Shown here: positions 34,151 through 43,614 of the stretch, piece after piece | Layout of the letters: every line of letters starts with the position of its first letter | Numbering within the stretch: the stretch's first letter is position 1 | Assembly: GCF_035046485.1 (NCBI RefSeq) | Contig: NC_085136.1 | Span: 327,200,227 to 327,264,226 of the forward strand | Direction of reading: 5' to 3' | Source of the DNA: Aedes albopictus | Taxonomy: Eukaryota; Arthropoda; Insecta; Diptera; Culicidae | DNA: 64,000 bases | Position numbers and translations under genes: made by a program | Notes under the pieces: generated by a model | Seen by the model: only the letters and a program-made list of their open reading frames with translations | Told to the model about the DNA's origin: nothing | The model's database searches: none

Positions 34151-35007
34151 CATTATATGAACTAGTTGATCAAAAGCATCTGACTAAAGCCTTCTAGAAG
34201 CTTCTGATATGATTTTCGTACACAAATAAGCTTAACAAGAAGCTTCCATGAAACAACTGAGAGAGCTTCCTGCAGCTGCAGGGGCTTCTGTAAAAGTATT
34301 TTAGAAGCTTCCCAGAATTATTTTCCGAGATCTTTAAATAAGTGTATAGGAGGGCTCCCTAGATATCTCTGAAAAAGCTTCCTCAGTCTTCTGAGCAAAG
34401 GTTTCCAGAAGATTACATAAAAGCTTTACAGATGCTTCTGAAACAGATTTCACAAAATGCCTCTAGAAGGGCACCCAAGAAGCATTTGAAAAAACAAAAA
34501 CTCAACGGACATGAAGTTTCATGAAAAAATAAAACTTCACAAAAGTATCTGGAAGAGTTTCAGAGTATTTGATTTCAAGAAACCAGAACATCGGATAAAA
34601 TAAAGTAATACTGTCCAAGAAATTATATGACTGAGACAGACGGTTTAGAAAGTTGGGTGGCAGTCGCAATTCCCTTTTAAACTTTCAAGAAGCTTTTGTA
34701 TAGTCTTACAACAGCCCCTACAATGCAGGAATTAAGAATGTTTTAAAAGAGTTTTCTGGAAAGTTGCAAAAATTTCTAAAGCCTAAAAATTGTTCCAAAA
34801 AGCTTCAGAAAAGGTTACTCAGAAGCTCATAAAACAGTTTTTTTTATAAATTTCTGAGAATATTTAATAAAGGATTTTAAATGAGCTTTTAAAAAGCATT
34901 CTATAGAGCTTATCGTTAGCCTTTGGAGGCGCAACTTCACAGAAATATCTGTAATAGCTTATACGAAATCCAAAAGCCTTGGGGTTTTTCAGAAACATTT
35001 TCAGTGG

Positions 35008-35180
35008 AGTCTTCTGGCCGTGCGGTAAGAGACACCAAGCACCACGACGGGGTGAGGGGTTCGATTCCCGCTCCGGGCGAGGAAACTTTTTACGAAAAAT
35101 GTTTCTTCCTCGTATCCACTGGTGCTTGATCTGCATAGCTTAAGGTCAAGTTTCACTCACTTGACAATGTTTCACTCCTG
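35008..35180 (+). mobile_element. tRNA-derived SINE
   Basis: A box TGGCCGTGCGG (35,015-35,025) and a perfect B box GGTTCGATTCC (35,058-35,068) are followed by CGCTCCGGGCGAGGAAAC. An imperfect hairpin (GGAAACTTTTTACG ... ATGTTTCTTCC) then leads to a body ending near TTTCACTCACTTGAC. This matches the layout of an abundant mosquito tRNA-related SINE. No protein is encoded; mobilisation would depend on a LINE. Confidence 0.82.
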
Positions 35181-35240
35181 GCATATGTAGGCATATATGG
35201 ATAGCTTAACCCTCGAACGAAAATAAACTAAAACTTCTCT

Positions 35241-35263
35241 NNNNNNNNNNNNNNNNNNNNNNN
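35241..35263. other. Gap of 23 N
   Basis: Exactly 23 undetermined bases between the SINE and the 23-bp array. Confidence 0.98.
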
Positions 35264-35375
35264 ACGTCCCAACAGCTCTTTAGACATCCTCGTTAAAGCT
35301 TTTCTATCCAAAAAACCATCTAGGAGTTTTCGTTTCATTTTCTTTTTAAAAAGTCTCCGAAATGCACTTGCACTT

Positions 35376-36663
35376 CCGGGGAGAATCTCCATGAGATTCT
35401 AAGAGGAATCTCCTCGAAATTACAGGGAGAATCTCCACGAGATTCCGGAGGGAATCTCCACTAGGTTCCGGAGGGAATCTCCACGAGATTCCGGAGGGAA
35501 TCTCCACGAGATTCCGGAGGGAATCTCCACGAGATTCCGGGGGGAATCTCCACAATCTTCCGGAGGGAATCTCCACAGGATTCCGTAGGGAATCTCCACA
35601 AGATTCCGGAGGGAATCTCCACAAGATTCCGGATGGAATCTCCACAAGATTCCGGAGGGAATCTCCACAAGATTCCGGAGGGAATCTCCACAAGATTCCG
35701 GAGGGAATCTCCACAAGATTCCGGAGGGAATCTCCACAAGATTCCGGAGGGAATCTCCACAAGATTCCGGAGGGAATCTCCACAAGATTCCGGAGGGAAT
35801 CTCCACAAGATTCCGGAGGGAATCTCCACAAGATTCCGGAGGGAATCTCCACAAGATTCCGGAGGGAATCTCCACAAAATTCCGGAGGGAATCTCCACAA
35901 GATTCCGGAGGGAATCTCCACGAGATTCCGGAGGGAATCTCCACGAGATTCCGGAGGGAATCTCCACGAGATTCCGGAGGGAATCTCCACGAGATTCCGG
36001 AGGGAATCTCCACGAGATTCCGGAGGGAATCTCCACGCGATTCCGGAGGGAATCTCCACGAGATTCCGGAGGGAATCTCCACGAGATTCCGGAGGGAATC
36101 TCCACGAGATTCCGGAGGGAATCTCCACGAGATTCCGGAGGGAATCTCCACGAGATTCCGGAGGGAATCTCCACGAGATTCCGGAGGGAATCTCCACGCG
36201 ATTCCGGAGGGAATCTCCACGCGATTCCGGAGGGAATCTCCACGAGATTCCGGAGGGAATCTCCACGAGATTCCGGAGGGAATCTCCACGAGATTCCGGA
36301 GGGAATCTCCACGAGATTCCGGAGGGAATCTCCACGAGATTCCGGAGGGAATCTCCACGAGATTCCGGAGGGAATCTCCACGAGATTCCGGAGGGAATCT
36401 CCACGAGATTCCGGAGGGAATCTCCACGAGATTCCGGAGGGAATCTCCACGAGATTCCGGAGGGAATCTCCACGAGATTCCGGAGGGAATCTCCACGAGA
36501 TTCCGGAGGGAATCTCCACGAGATTCCGGAGGGAATCTCCACGAGATTCCGGAGGGAATCTCCACGATATTCCGGAGGGAATCTCCACAAGATTCCGGAG
36601 GGAAACTTTACACGGTTTGCGGAGGAAATCTCCACGAAATTTCGGCGGGAATCTCCACAAGAT
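35376..36663. repeat. 23-bp tandem array, about 56 units, each unit a hairpin
   Basis: The unit is GAGATTCC-GGAG-GGAATCTC followed by CAC: an exact 8-bp inverted repeat with a 4-base loop and a 3-base spacer. Units from about 35,576 to 35,915 mostly carry CACAAG (first stem base changed), and units from about 35,917 to 36,560 carry CACGAG. A few CACGCG units occur (36,037 and 36,199-36,222). Units decay at both edges. Because 23 is not a multiple of three and the unit has no stop, very long open frames appear in several frames on both strands. They are not genes. Confidence 0.97.
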
Positions 36664-36734
36664 AAAAACCTCCCAATAATTCTGATCACCATATATGGAT
36701 TCAGAACGTCTTTTCCATACCAACTATATGAGTA

Positions 36735-36860
36735 CACTAAAACCCCAATTTACGCTCACTTCTTTTGCGCCAAACTCAATTTGCGCCCCCCGATTTACGC
36801 ACTAATTCCCAAATAGCGCTCCCCCAATTTACGCTCCTTAGGCGTAAATTGGGGTTTTAG
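36735..36860. repeat. Subterminal hairpin of the giant element (outer end)
   Basis: The terminal CACTAAAACCCCAATTTACG is repeated inverted only 105 bases inside (GCGTAAATTGGGGTTTTAG, 36,842-36,860). The outer end can therefore fold on itself. Between them lies one copy of the subterminal unit with CCAAATAGCGCTCCCCC. The mirror copy is at 56,067-56,192. Confidence 0.85.
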
Positions 36861-36884
36861 GTATTCGGGAACAAGTAACATGTG

Positions 36885-37500
36885 ATACATATGATACATT
36901 GAGGGTTAGGGTAAAGGGTAATGTTAGATGGTAGGGTAGAGGGTTAGGGTAGAGGGTAGGGTAGAGGCTATAATAGAGGGTTAGGGTAGAGGGTAGGGTA
37001 GATGGTTAGGGTAGAGGGTAATGTAAGATGGTAGGGTAGAAGGTAGGGTAGAGGGTAGGGTAAGAGGTAGAGTAGAGGGTAGGGTAGAGGGTTAGGGTAG
37101 AAGGTAGGATAGAGGGTTGGCTAGAGGGTTCGGGTAGAGAGTAGGGTAGAAGGTAGGGTTGAATGTAAGGTAAAGGGTTAGGGTAGAGGGTATAGAGTAG
37201 GGTAGAGACTATGCTAGAGGGTTAGGGTAGAGGGTAGGGTAGATGGTAAGAGTAGAGGGTAATGTTAGATGGTATCATAGAAGGTAGGGTAAAAGGTAGG
37301 AAAGAGGATCGGGCATAGGGTTGAAGGTAGGATAGAGGGTTGGGTAGAGGGTTAAGGTAGAGGGTGGGGTAGAGGGTTCGGGTAGAGGTTAGGGTAGAAG
37401 GTAGGGTAAGTAGAAGGTTGGGTTGAGGGTAGGGTAGATGGTTAGAGTAGAGGGTAGGGTAGAAGGTAGGGTAGAGGGGAGTGTAGAGGATAGGATGGAG
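36885..37500 (+). repeat. Telomere-like minisatellite, left arm
   Basis: Variable units built from AGGGTTAGGGTAGAGGGTA. TTAGGG occurs often but never as a clean run. The mirror copy on the minus strand is at about 55,428-56,040. Confidence 0.9.
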
Positions 37501-37504
37501 GGTT

Positions 37505-39490
37505 AGGGAAGGATGACATGAGATGATATGAAAGATGAGATGATAGATGAGATGAGAGATGAGATGAGAGATGAGATGAGAGATGAGATGTGAGATGAGA
37601 TGAGAGATGAGAGAGGAGAGAGGAGAGATGAGAGATGAGAGATGAGAGATGAGAGATGAGAGATGAGAGATGAGAGATGAGAGATGAGAGATGAGAGATG
37701 AGAGATGAGAGATGAGAGATGAGAGATGAGAGATGAGAGATGAGAGATGAGAGATGAGAGATGAGAGATGAGAGATGAGAGATGAGAGATGAGAGATGAG
37801 AGATGAGAGATGAGAGATGAGAGATGAGAGATGAGAGATGAGAGATGAGAGATGAGAGATGAGAGATGAGAGATGAGAGATGAGAGATGAGAGATGAGAG
37901 ATGAGAGATGAGAGATGAGAGATGAGAGATGAGAGATGAGAGATGAGAGATGAGAGATGAGAGATGAGAGATGAGAGATGAGAGATGAGAGATGAGAGAT
38001 GAGAGATGAGAGATGAGAGATGAGAGATGAGAGATGAGAGATGAGAGATGAGAGATGAGAGATGAGAGATGAGAGATGAGAGATGAGAGATGAGAGATGA
38101 GAGATGAGAGATGAGAGATGAGAGATGAGAGATGAGAGATGAGAGATGAGAGATGAGAGATGAGAGATGAGAGATGAGAGATGAGAGATGAGAGATGAGA
38201 GATGAGAGATGAGAGATGAGAGATGAGAGATGAGAGATGAGAGATGAGAGATGAGAGATGAGAGATGAGAGATGAGAGATGAGAGATGAGAGATGAGAGA
38301 TGAGAGATGAGAGATGAGAGATGAGAGATGAGAGATGAGAGATGAGAGATGAGAGATGAGAGATGAGAGATGAGAGATGAGAGATGAGAGATGAGAGATG
38401 AGAGATGAGAGATGAGAGATGAGAGATGAGAGATGAGAGATGAGAGATGAGAGATGAGAGATGAGAGATGAGAGATGAGAGATGAGAGATGAGAGATGAG
38501 AGATGAGAGATGAGAGATGAGAGATGAGAGATGAGAGATGAGAGATGAGAGATGAGAGATGAGAGATGGGAGATGAGAGATGAGAGATGAGAGATGAGAG
38601 ATGAGAGATGAGAGATGAGAGATGAGAGATGAGAGATAAGAGATGAGAGATGAGAGATGAGAGATGAGAGATGAGAGATGAGAGATGAGAGATGAGAGAT
38701 GAGAGATGAGAGATGAGAGTTGAGATGAGAGATGAGATGAGAGATGAGATGAGAGATGAGATGAGAGATGAGATGAAAGATGAGATGAGAGATGAGATGA
38801 GAGATGAGATGAGAGATGAGATGAGAGATGAGAAGAGAGATGAGATGAGAGATGAGATGAGAGATGAGATGAGAGATGAGATGAGAGATGAGATGAGAGA
38901 TGAGATGAGAGATGAGATGAGAGATGAGATGAGAGATGAGATGAGAGATGAGATGAGAGATGAGATGAGAGATGAGATGAGAGATGAGATGAGATATGAG
39001 AGATGAGAGATGAGAGATGAGAGATGAGAGATGAGAGATGAGAGATGAGAGATGAGAGATGAGAGATGAGAGATGAGAGATGAGAGATGAGAGATGAGAG
39101 ATGAGAGATGAGAGATGAGAGATGAGAGATGAGAGATGAGAGATGAGAGATAAGAGATGAGATGAGAGATGAGATGAGAGATGAGATGAAAGATGAGATG
39201 AGAGATGAGATGAGAGATGAGATGAAAGATGAGATGAGAGGAGAGATGAGATGAGAGATGAGATGAGATGAGAGATGAGATGAGAGATGAGATGAGAGAT
39301 GAGATGAGAGATGAGATGAAAGATGAGAGATGAGAGATGAGATGAGAGATGAGATGAGATGTGAGATGAGAGAAGAGATGAGAGATGAGATGAGAGATGA
39401 GATGAGATGAGAGATGAGATGAGAGATGAGAGATGAGAGATGAGATGAGAGATGAGATGAGAGATGAGGTGAGAGATTAGACGAGAGATG
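37505..39490 (+). repeat. 7-bp (GATGAGA) array with 12-bp sub-array, left arm
   Basis: Nearly pure GATGAGA units at about 37,620-38,720 and 39,000-39,150. A block of 12-bp units (GATGAGATGAGA, i.e. 5+7) lies at about 38,725-38,995, and mixed 5/7-bp units at both outer sides. Rare single-base variants (GATGGGA near 38,568; GATAAGA near 38,635) serve as landmarks and recur in the mirror arm. The 733-codon open frame on the minus strand is an artefact of the repeat. Confidence 0.97.
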
Positions 39491-39495
39491 AGAAA

Positions 39496-39680
39496 CAGTG
39501 GTTCTCAAGCTGGGGTTACGGGCCATGCTGTATTCGCAAGAACCTAAAGAGCGAGGAGAAAGAGTGAATATTTTTTGGATTATGCATATCAAGGGGTATG
39601 CATTACAATGCTCTGGGGTTTTCAAACTGGAGTTACGGGCCATGCGAATTCCTCAAGAATCCTAAAGGCTAGAGCTTGAG
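39496..39680 (+). repeat. hAT-like terminus, diverged relative of the 132-bp unit
   Basis: CAGTGGTTCTCAAGCTGGGG begins here, followed by TTACGGGCCATGC and CAAGAACC. This is the 132-bp satellite unit in reverse orientation and in its most hAT-terminus-like form. A second, shorter copy follows near 39,618. The mirror copy lies at about 53,171-53,355. Confidence 0.65.
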
Positions 39681-40009
39681 CTTGATTGACCGCCCGCAGT
39701 TGCTACTCCAGTATCGCCAGATCAGCTACACTCACACAAGGAACCAATGAGATAGCTGCTTGGGACTAACAGGCATCTTCAGTGTGTAAGCGTTGGTGGT
39801 CTTGTATTTTTAGGCGACAATGGCGCCTGCTGCGTCAGGCTGCAGGTTAATGAGGAAGGGGAGGGAAGTGATGATTGCAATCGCTTGCCCACATCAGGCC
39901 GTTGAATCCTCTGCGCCTTCACAAGGTCATGCGGATGTTGGTGTGTTGGTGGGAAATGTTTATTTTTGGCACATGGATCATGCATTGGTGCAAGGGTGCC
40001 AGGCTAATT
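39681..40009. other. Short non-repetitive spacer in the giant element
   Basis: A 123-codon open frame starts at 39,820 and continues into the 132-bp units. It has no recognisable domain and is exactly duplicated at 52,660-53,031 in the right arm. I do not consider it a gene. Confidence 0.4.
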
Positions 40010-40281
40010 TTCAACATATCAATATTAGAGATACTGATCCTTACGATGACCAATCCGTAAAACATTTGCTCTTCTGCCTAGCACTTTCGGATCTTGAGAT
40101 TTTCACGTGGCCCGTGATCATAGATTGGAAACCACTAATTTTCAACATATCAATATTAGAGATACTGATCCTTAAGATGATCAATCCGTAAAACATTGGT
40201 TTTTCTTCCTAGCACTTTCGGATCTTGAGATACTCACGCGGCCCGTGATCATAGATTGGAAACCACTGATTTTTCAACATA
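40010..40281 (+). repeat. Two 132-bp satellite units, cut by a TA element
   Basis: The units share CAACATATCAATATTAGAGA and GCACTTTCGGATCTTGAGA. The second is interrupted at TA (40,280-40,281) by the 3.3-kb element and resumes at 43,615. The mirror is at 52,570-52,841. Confidence 0.85.
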
Positions 40282-41875
40282 CAGGTATGTTCCGTTTTTG
40301 TCACTATCCGTTTTTATCACTATCCGTTTTTGTCACTATCCGATTTCGTCAACATTTCATTCCGTTTTTGTCAACACTATTTTTTTGTCAAATTTGTTCC
40401 CTTGAACACGAGTTATGTAAAGCTTAACATTAATCTTCAGGCAATGCATCCATGGATGAATTTGAAACTACTACCAATTATGACATAGAAGACGTATACG
40501 CCACAGTAGCTTTCAACACATTTCAAGTTCAGCTATAAATAATGTTCATTCATGCTTTCTTTCAAGCATAATTGTATTTCTTATTTGAAAATGAGAAAAC
40601 TAAACCAATAGTCCAATAGAAAAATCAAACCCAGCTAAGTTAATTAATAAAAATCTGACAGGAGGTGGCAGGAGGTAACACGTGAATATCAATATCATCA
40701 TCAACATTTTATAAAATCATCAAAGGACGGATTCGACTATCCGGCAATAGGAAAAACCACCATGGAGAATCGAACATTTTTTTATTTCATTAGCCTATTG
40801 TGTTAGGGCACAATTGATGCCCTTTCCAGGGATTGCTCCAGGATGTCCATCTGAGTATTCCCCCAAGAACTTCCTTCTGAAGATCCTTCTTCTCCTTTCT
40901 TCTTCTTTTTTTATTATTATTATTCTTCTTTTTGGCTCTACGTACCAACTGGAACTTGGCCTGTCACTTCAAGTGTTCTTCGAGAACTTAAACAGTTTAG
41001 GGCTTTCTTTGCCTGTCCTTGCCTGAATTTTTACACTACAATCTTTTTTACAATACTTTTTTAAGTGAAATAAATTTCACGTGATTTTGAAATTATGCGA
41101 TGTGCTGAATTCTTCTCTCCTGGTCGCTAGTTCTTTCCGACGGGGCTCAAACTTCTACCAGAGATCTCTCTTGTCATCCTTGATACCCTGTCCAAATTTT
41201 CCAGACCGAAACAGCTATATTCACTAGCCTAACAGGAGTTTCCTATAGAATTTTATCCGAGATTTCATCTTTCGTTTGCTCCAAAAATGCAATCTTGATT
41301 TTCTTCAGTAATTCCTACTAGCGATTATTGTATTCCTCCAGATCTTAATGGATTTCTTCTGAGAAATCGTCAGGAAATAATTCAGAAGTTCCTTTAGATG
41401 AATTAGGAGTTAAATCTATCAGAAATAAGTTTCTCAAAGAAGGAGGAGTCTAGGGTCTTTTTTTTGTTCTTATTAACATGTATTTTAACATTGAGCTAAT
41501 TCTACACTTCATCTAGGATCTTAGAAAACGATCTGAGGATTTCTCCTGCAACTCCTCAAGGGTTCCAAGAAAAAACAAAAGATTCCCAAAAATCCTACAG
41601 AAATCCCATTAATTTTGAAAGTACCCCTCGAGGAACAATTAAATGGTTTCATGAAAGAACTTTTACAGGATTCCTAGAAGGAATTTTTCAAGGATTCCCA
41701 CAAGGAACTTCTGGACGATCCTCACGAATAACTCCCCAGAGATTTCTATACAGAACATCATCCCTGAAGAATCTTCTGGAGGACTGTAGGAAAGAATTCC
41801 TGGAAGATTACTAGACTAAACTTCTGAGAGATTCCCAGGAAGCGCAATAAGAAATCGGGGATAATTATTATTGTA

Positions 41876-41935
41876 ATATTATCTTTATTTACGAGATGTT
41901 CAGCCCAAGGCTGGTTGATCTAGTAATAATGAGGA
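41876..41935 (-). mobile_element. SINE 3' tail, Feilai-like, left arm
   Basis: On the minus strand GATCAACCAGCCTTGGGCTG is followed by AACATCTCGTAAATAAAGAT, close to the remembered 3' end of Feilai-type SINEs. No head was recognised. The mirror is at 50,916-50,975. Confidence 0.5.
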
Positions 41936-42542
41936 TATAACAAAGATAAAAAATAGAACCGTATTGGAAAATCTCTGAAAGTTCCAGTAGGTGTAGATGT
42001 GTCTACTCGCATAAATACCAAAACAAAGTAAAAAAAAGATCATAAGAAAATCTTTAACGAATCCATGAAAGAACTTCTGATGTAATTACAGAAAAACTAT
42101 TGAAGGAATCCCAGAAAGAACCCCTGGAGAAATATCAGAAAAAAAACCTGGGGGGATTTCAGAAAGCAGTCTTGGAAGAATTCCCGTGGGAAATTTTGAA
42201 GAAACGAAGAAACTCCTATATTTCAAAAGTAAAATCTTGTGAATCTCCAAAGCAACTCTTGGATGAATTGATGAACAAGGACCTAGGTTAAATCCCAGAA
42301 TGATTTTCTTAGCCCACCTTGTGCATTAGGGCCATTCCAGACCCAAACCGTACACAACGTCAGCGAGCTGTTCCCAACATAATGCATAAGTATGGTTAAT
42401 AAATTCCAATTCCTGGTGGAGTATTTGAAGGGATTTACAAAGAAACTCCTGGAAAATTTTTAAAAGAGACATCTAGGTTGATCCGAGAAGAAATTTCTGA
42501 ACAAATCATAAGGGGCAGAACCTCTTTTCTCTAAAAATTCTT

Positions 42543-42697
42543 GGTGGCCGTCCATATATGACGTTGCATTTTAAGAGAGAGGGGGGAGTCTCTGATAATG
42601 CTACGAGCCATGTTCTAGGTATGGGAAAATAGGCTACGAGGGAGGAGGTGGTGTCAAAAATCGTCTAAAAATGCTACGTTATTTATGGACGAGCCCC
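42543..42697. mobile_element. 155-bp MITE with GTCCATAAATAACGT ends, left arm
   Basis: GGTGGCCGTCCATATATGAC at the left pairs imperfectly with GTTATTTATGGACGAGCCCC at the right. The end sequence is related to those at 9596-9744 and 16,439-16,616. The mirror is at 50,153-50,307. Confidence 0.75.
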
Positions 42698-42835
42698 TAT
42701 CGCATTTCAAAAGATAAAAAGCGGCATGGTATAAGGTAACTTACAAGAATTCTGGAGAAACTTCTTGGCGAATCCAATATTCTGGAGAGAATACAAGTGA
42801 TTGCTTAGAAAAATTCCTGAAGGTTTTTTAAAAGT

Positions 42836-43110
42836 ATGCTAGTGAAGCGAATAAAACACGGCCGGCTGCGGTGGGCTGGACACGTAGCTCGTATGCCGGA
42901 GGAACGACAAGCTAAAACCATATTCAGCAGAGAAGCAGGTAGGGGCCGTCAGCTTCGTGGTAGGCCTCGCACACGGTGGCTTTTTGCAGGACCTAAGGGC
43001 TCTAAACGTTGAGGGTGACTGGAAGCGATTGGCCCAGGACCGAGACAAGTGGAGGCGAATGCTTCATTCGGCGTAGGCTCACCGCTACGAGTTGTAGCCC
43101 ATCAAGTATC
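42836..43110 (+). pseudogene. LINE C-terminal tail, left arm
   Basis: The frame from 42,836 encodes MLVKRIKHGRLRWAGHVARM, then PEERQAKTIFSREAGRGRQL, the conserved tail after RT in RTE/Jockey-like LINEs (the RWAGHVARM motif). A frameshift near 42,978 moves the remainder (LRALNVEGDWKRLAQDRDKW) to another frame. The 3' end has ATCAAGTATCAAGT, perhaps the terminal tail repeat. It is a 5'-truncated dead insertion inside the 3.3-kb element. The mirror on the minus strand is at 49,740-50,014. Confidence 0.8.
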
Positions 43111-43614
43111 AAGTGGTATCCTAGTTTAAACTTTCATAGGAATCTGTTAAGATGATAATCGTGGAGAAATGCATTCCGGAAGGAAGTAAACATATCCTCT
43201 TTTGTTAGGATCCCAAAATTACGTTCCTGGAGATTAATCATTCCTGGAAGTCTGTCATATTTTAAAACGTCGATCCGGATACTGGAACTGTAATATGTGC
43301 CATTCTTGCGTTCACTGAAAATACATTTCCAAAACTGGGGTCACAAATGTGGTGAAAACCTTTTGTCGACGTCGTAGTCAGAAAACTATAATTTGAACTG
43401 TGCAACCAAGATGTGCTAAAATACATCAAAAACAATTGAATTTCATAATAAAGTGCATATTTTTACTTCTGGAATGTGTTCTACAGTAAATCTTCCAGTT
43501 TATATACAAATGTTGCAAAATATTCTGTCAAAGAAAATTATTCCGTTTTTATCACTATTCCGTTTTTATCAACTGAAAATCACGGACCGTGTTGATAAAA
43601 ACGGAACATACCTG

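Larger units (their letters stand above)
31200..34900. repeat. Degenerate 'AGCTTCTGAAAGAGCTTCC' repeats
   Basis: Diverged phrases such as AGAAGCTTCTGA, GAAAGAGCTTCC and CCAGAAGCT recur over most of this stretch with many interruptions, mainly 31,200-31,980 and 33,230-34,860. Two strong hairpins and a tRNA-like head lie within it. 33,055-33,200 is AT-rich without structure. Confidence 0.6.
40282..43614. mobile_element. 3.3-kb TA-flanked element with CAGGTATGTTCC ends, left arm
   Basis: The left end CAGGTATGTTCCGTTTTTGT and the right end ATAAAAACGGAACATACCTG are inverted. TA lies on both sides. The CAG...CTG termini and TA sites suggest a pogo/Tc1-mariner-type element. Inner copies of CCGTTTTTATCACTAT follow both ends. 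There is no transposase; the interior is mainly degenerate AGGAATTCC-type repeats plus a SINE tail, a MITE and a LINE tail. The empty site can be read exactly in the 132-bp satellite. Confidence 0.85.

Noticed and set aside
35376..36663. Possible CRISPR-like array
   Set aside because: Units are directly adjacent with only a constant CAC between hairpins, so there are no unique spacers. The context is eukaryotic.
35346..36737. Open frames of 348-463 codons on both strands
   Set aside because: They are the stop-free 23-bp unit read in every frame. The 23-residue cycle is identical in three frames and no start context or domain is present.
36885..37500. Telomere
   Set aside because: TTAGGG is mixed with other words, the block is internal to a mobile element in both arms, and mosquitoes are not expected to use this repeat.
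37442..39643. 733-codon frame (and 758 codons at 53,208-55,484) rich in Ser, Leu, His, Ile
   Set aside because: A product of the 7-bp array, which cannot create stops in this frame. The non-repetitive ends show no protein similarity.
39820..40191. 123-codon frame duplicated at 52,660-53,031
   Set aside because: Its second half is 132-bp satellite and the first half has no motif. The duplication reflects the palindrome, not coding constraint.
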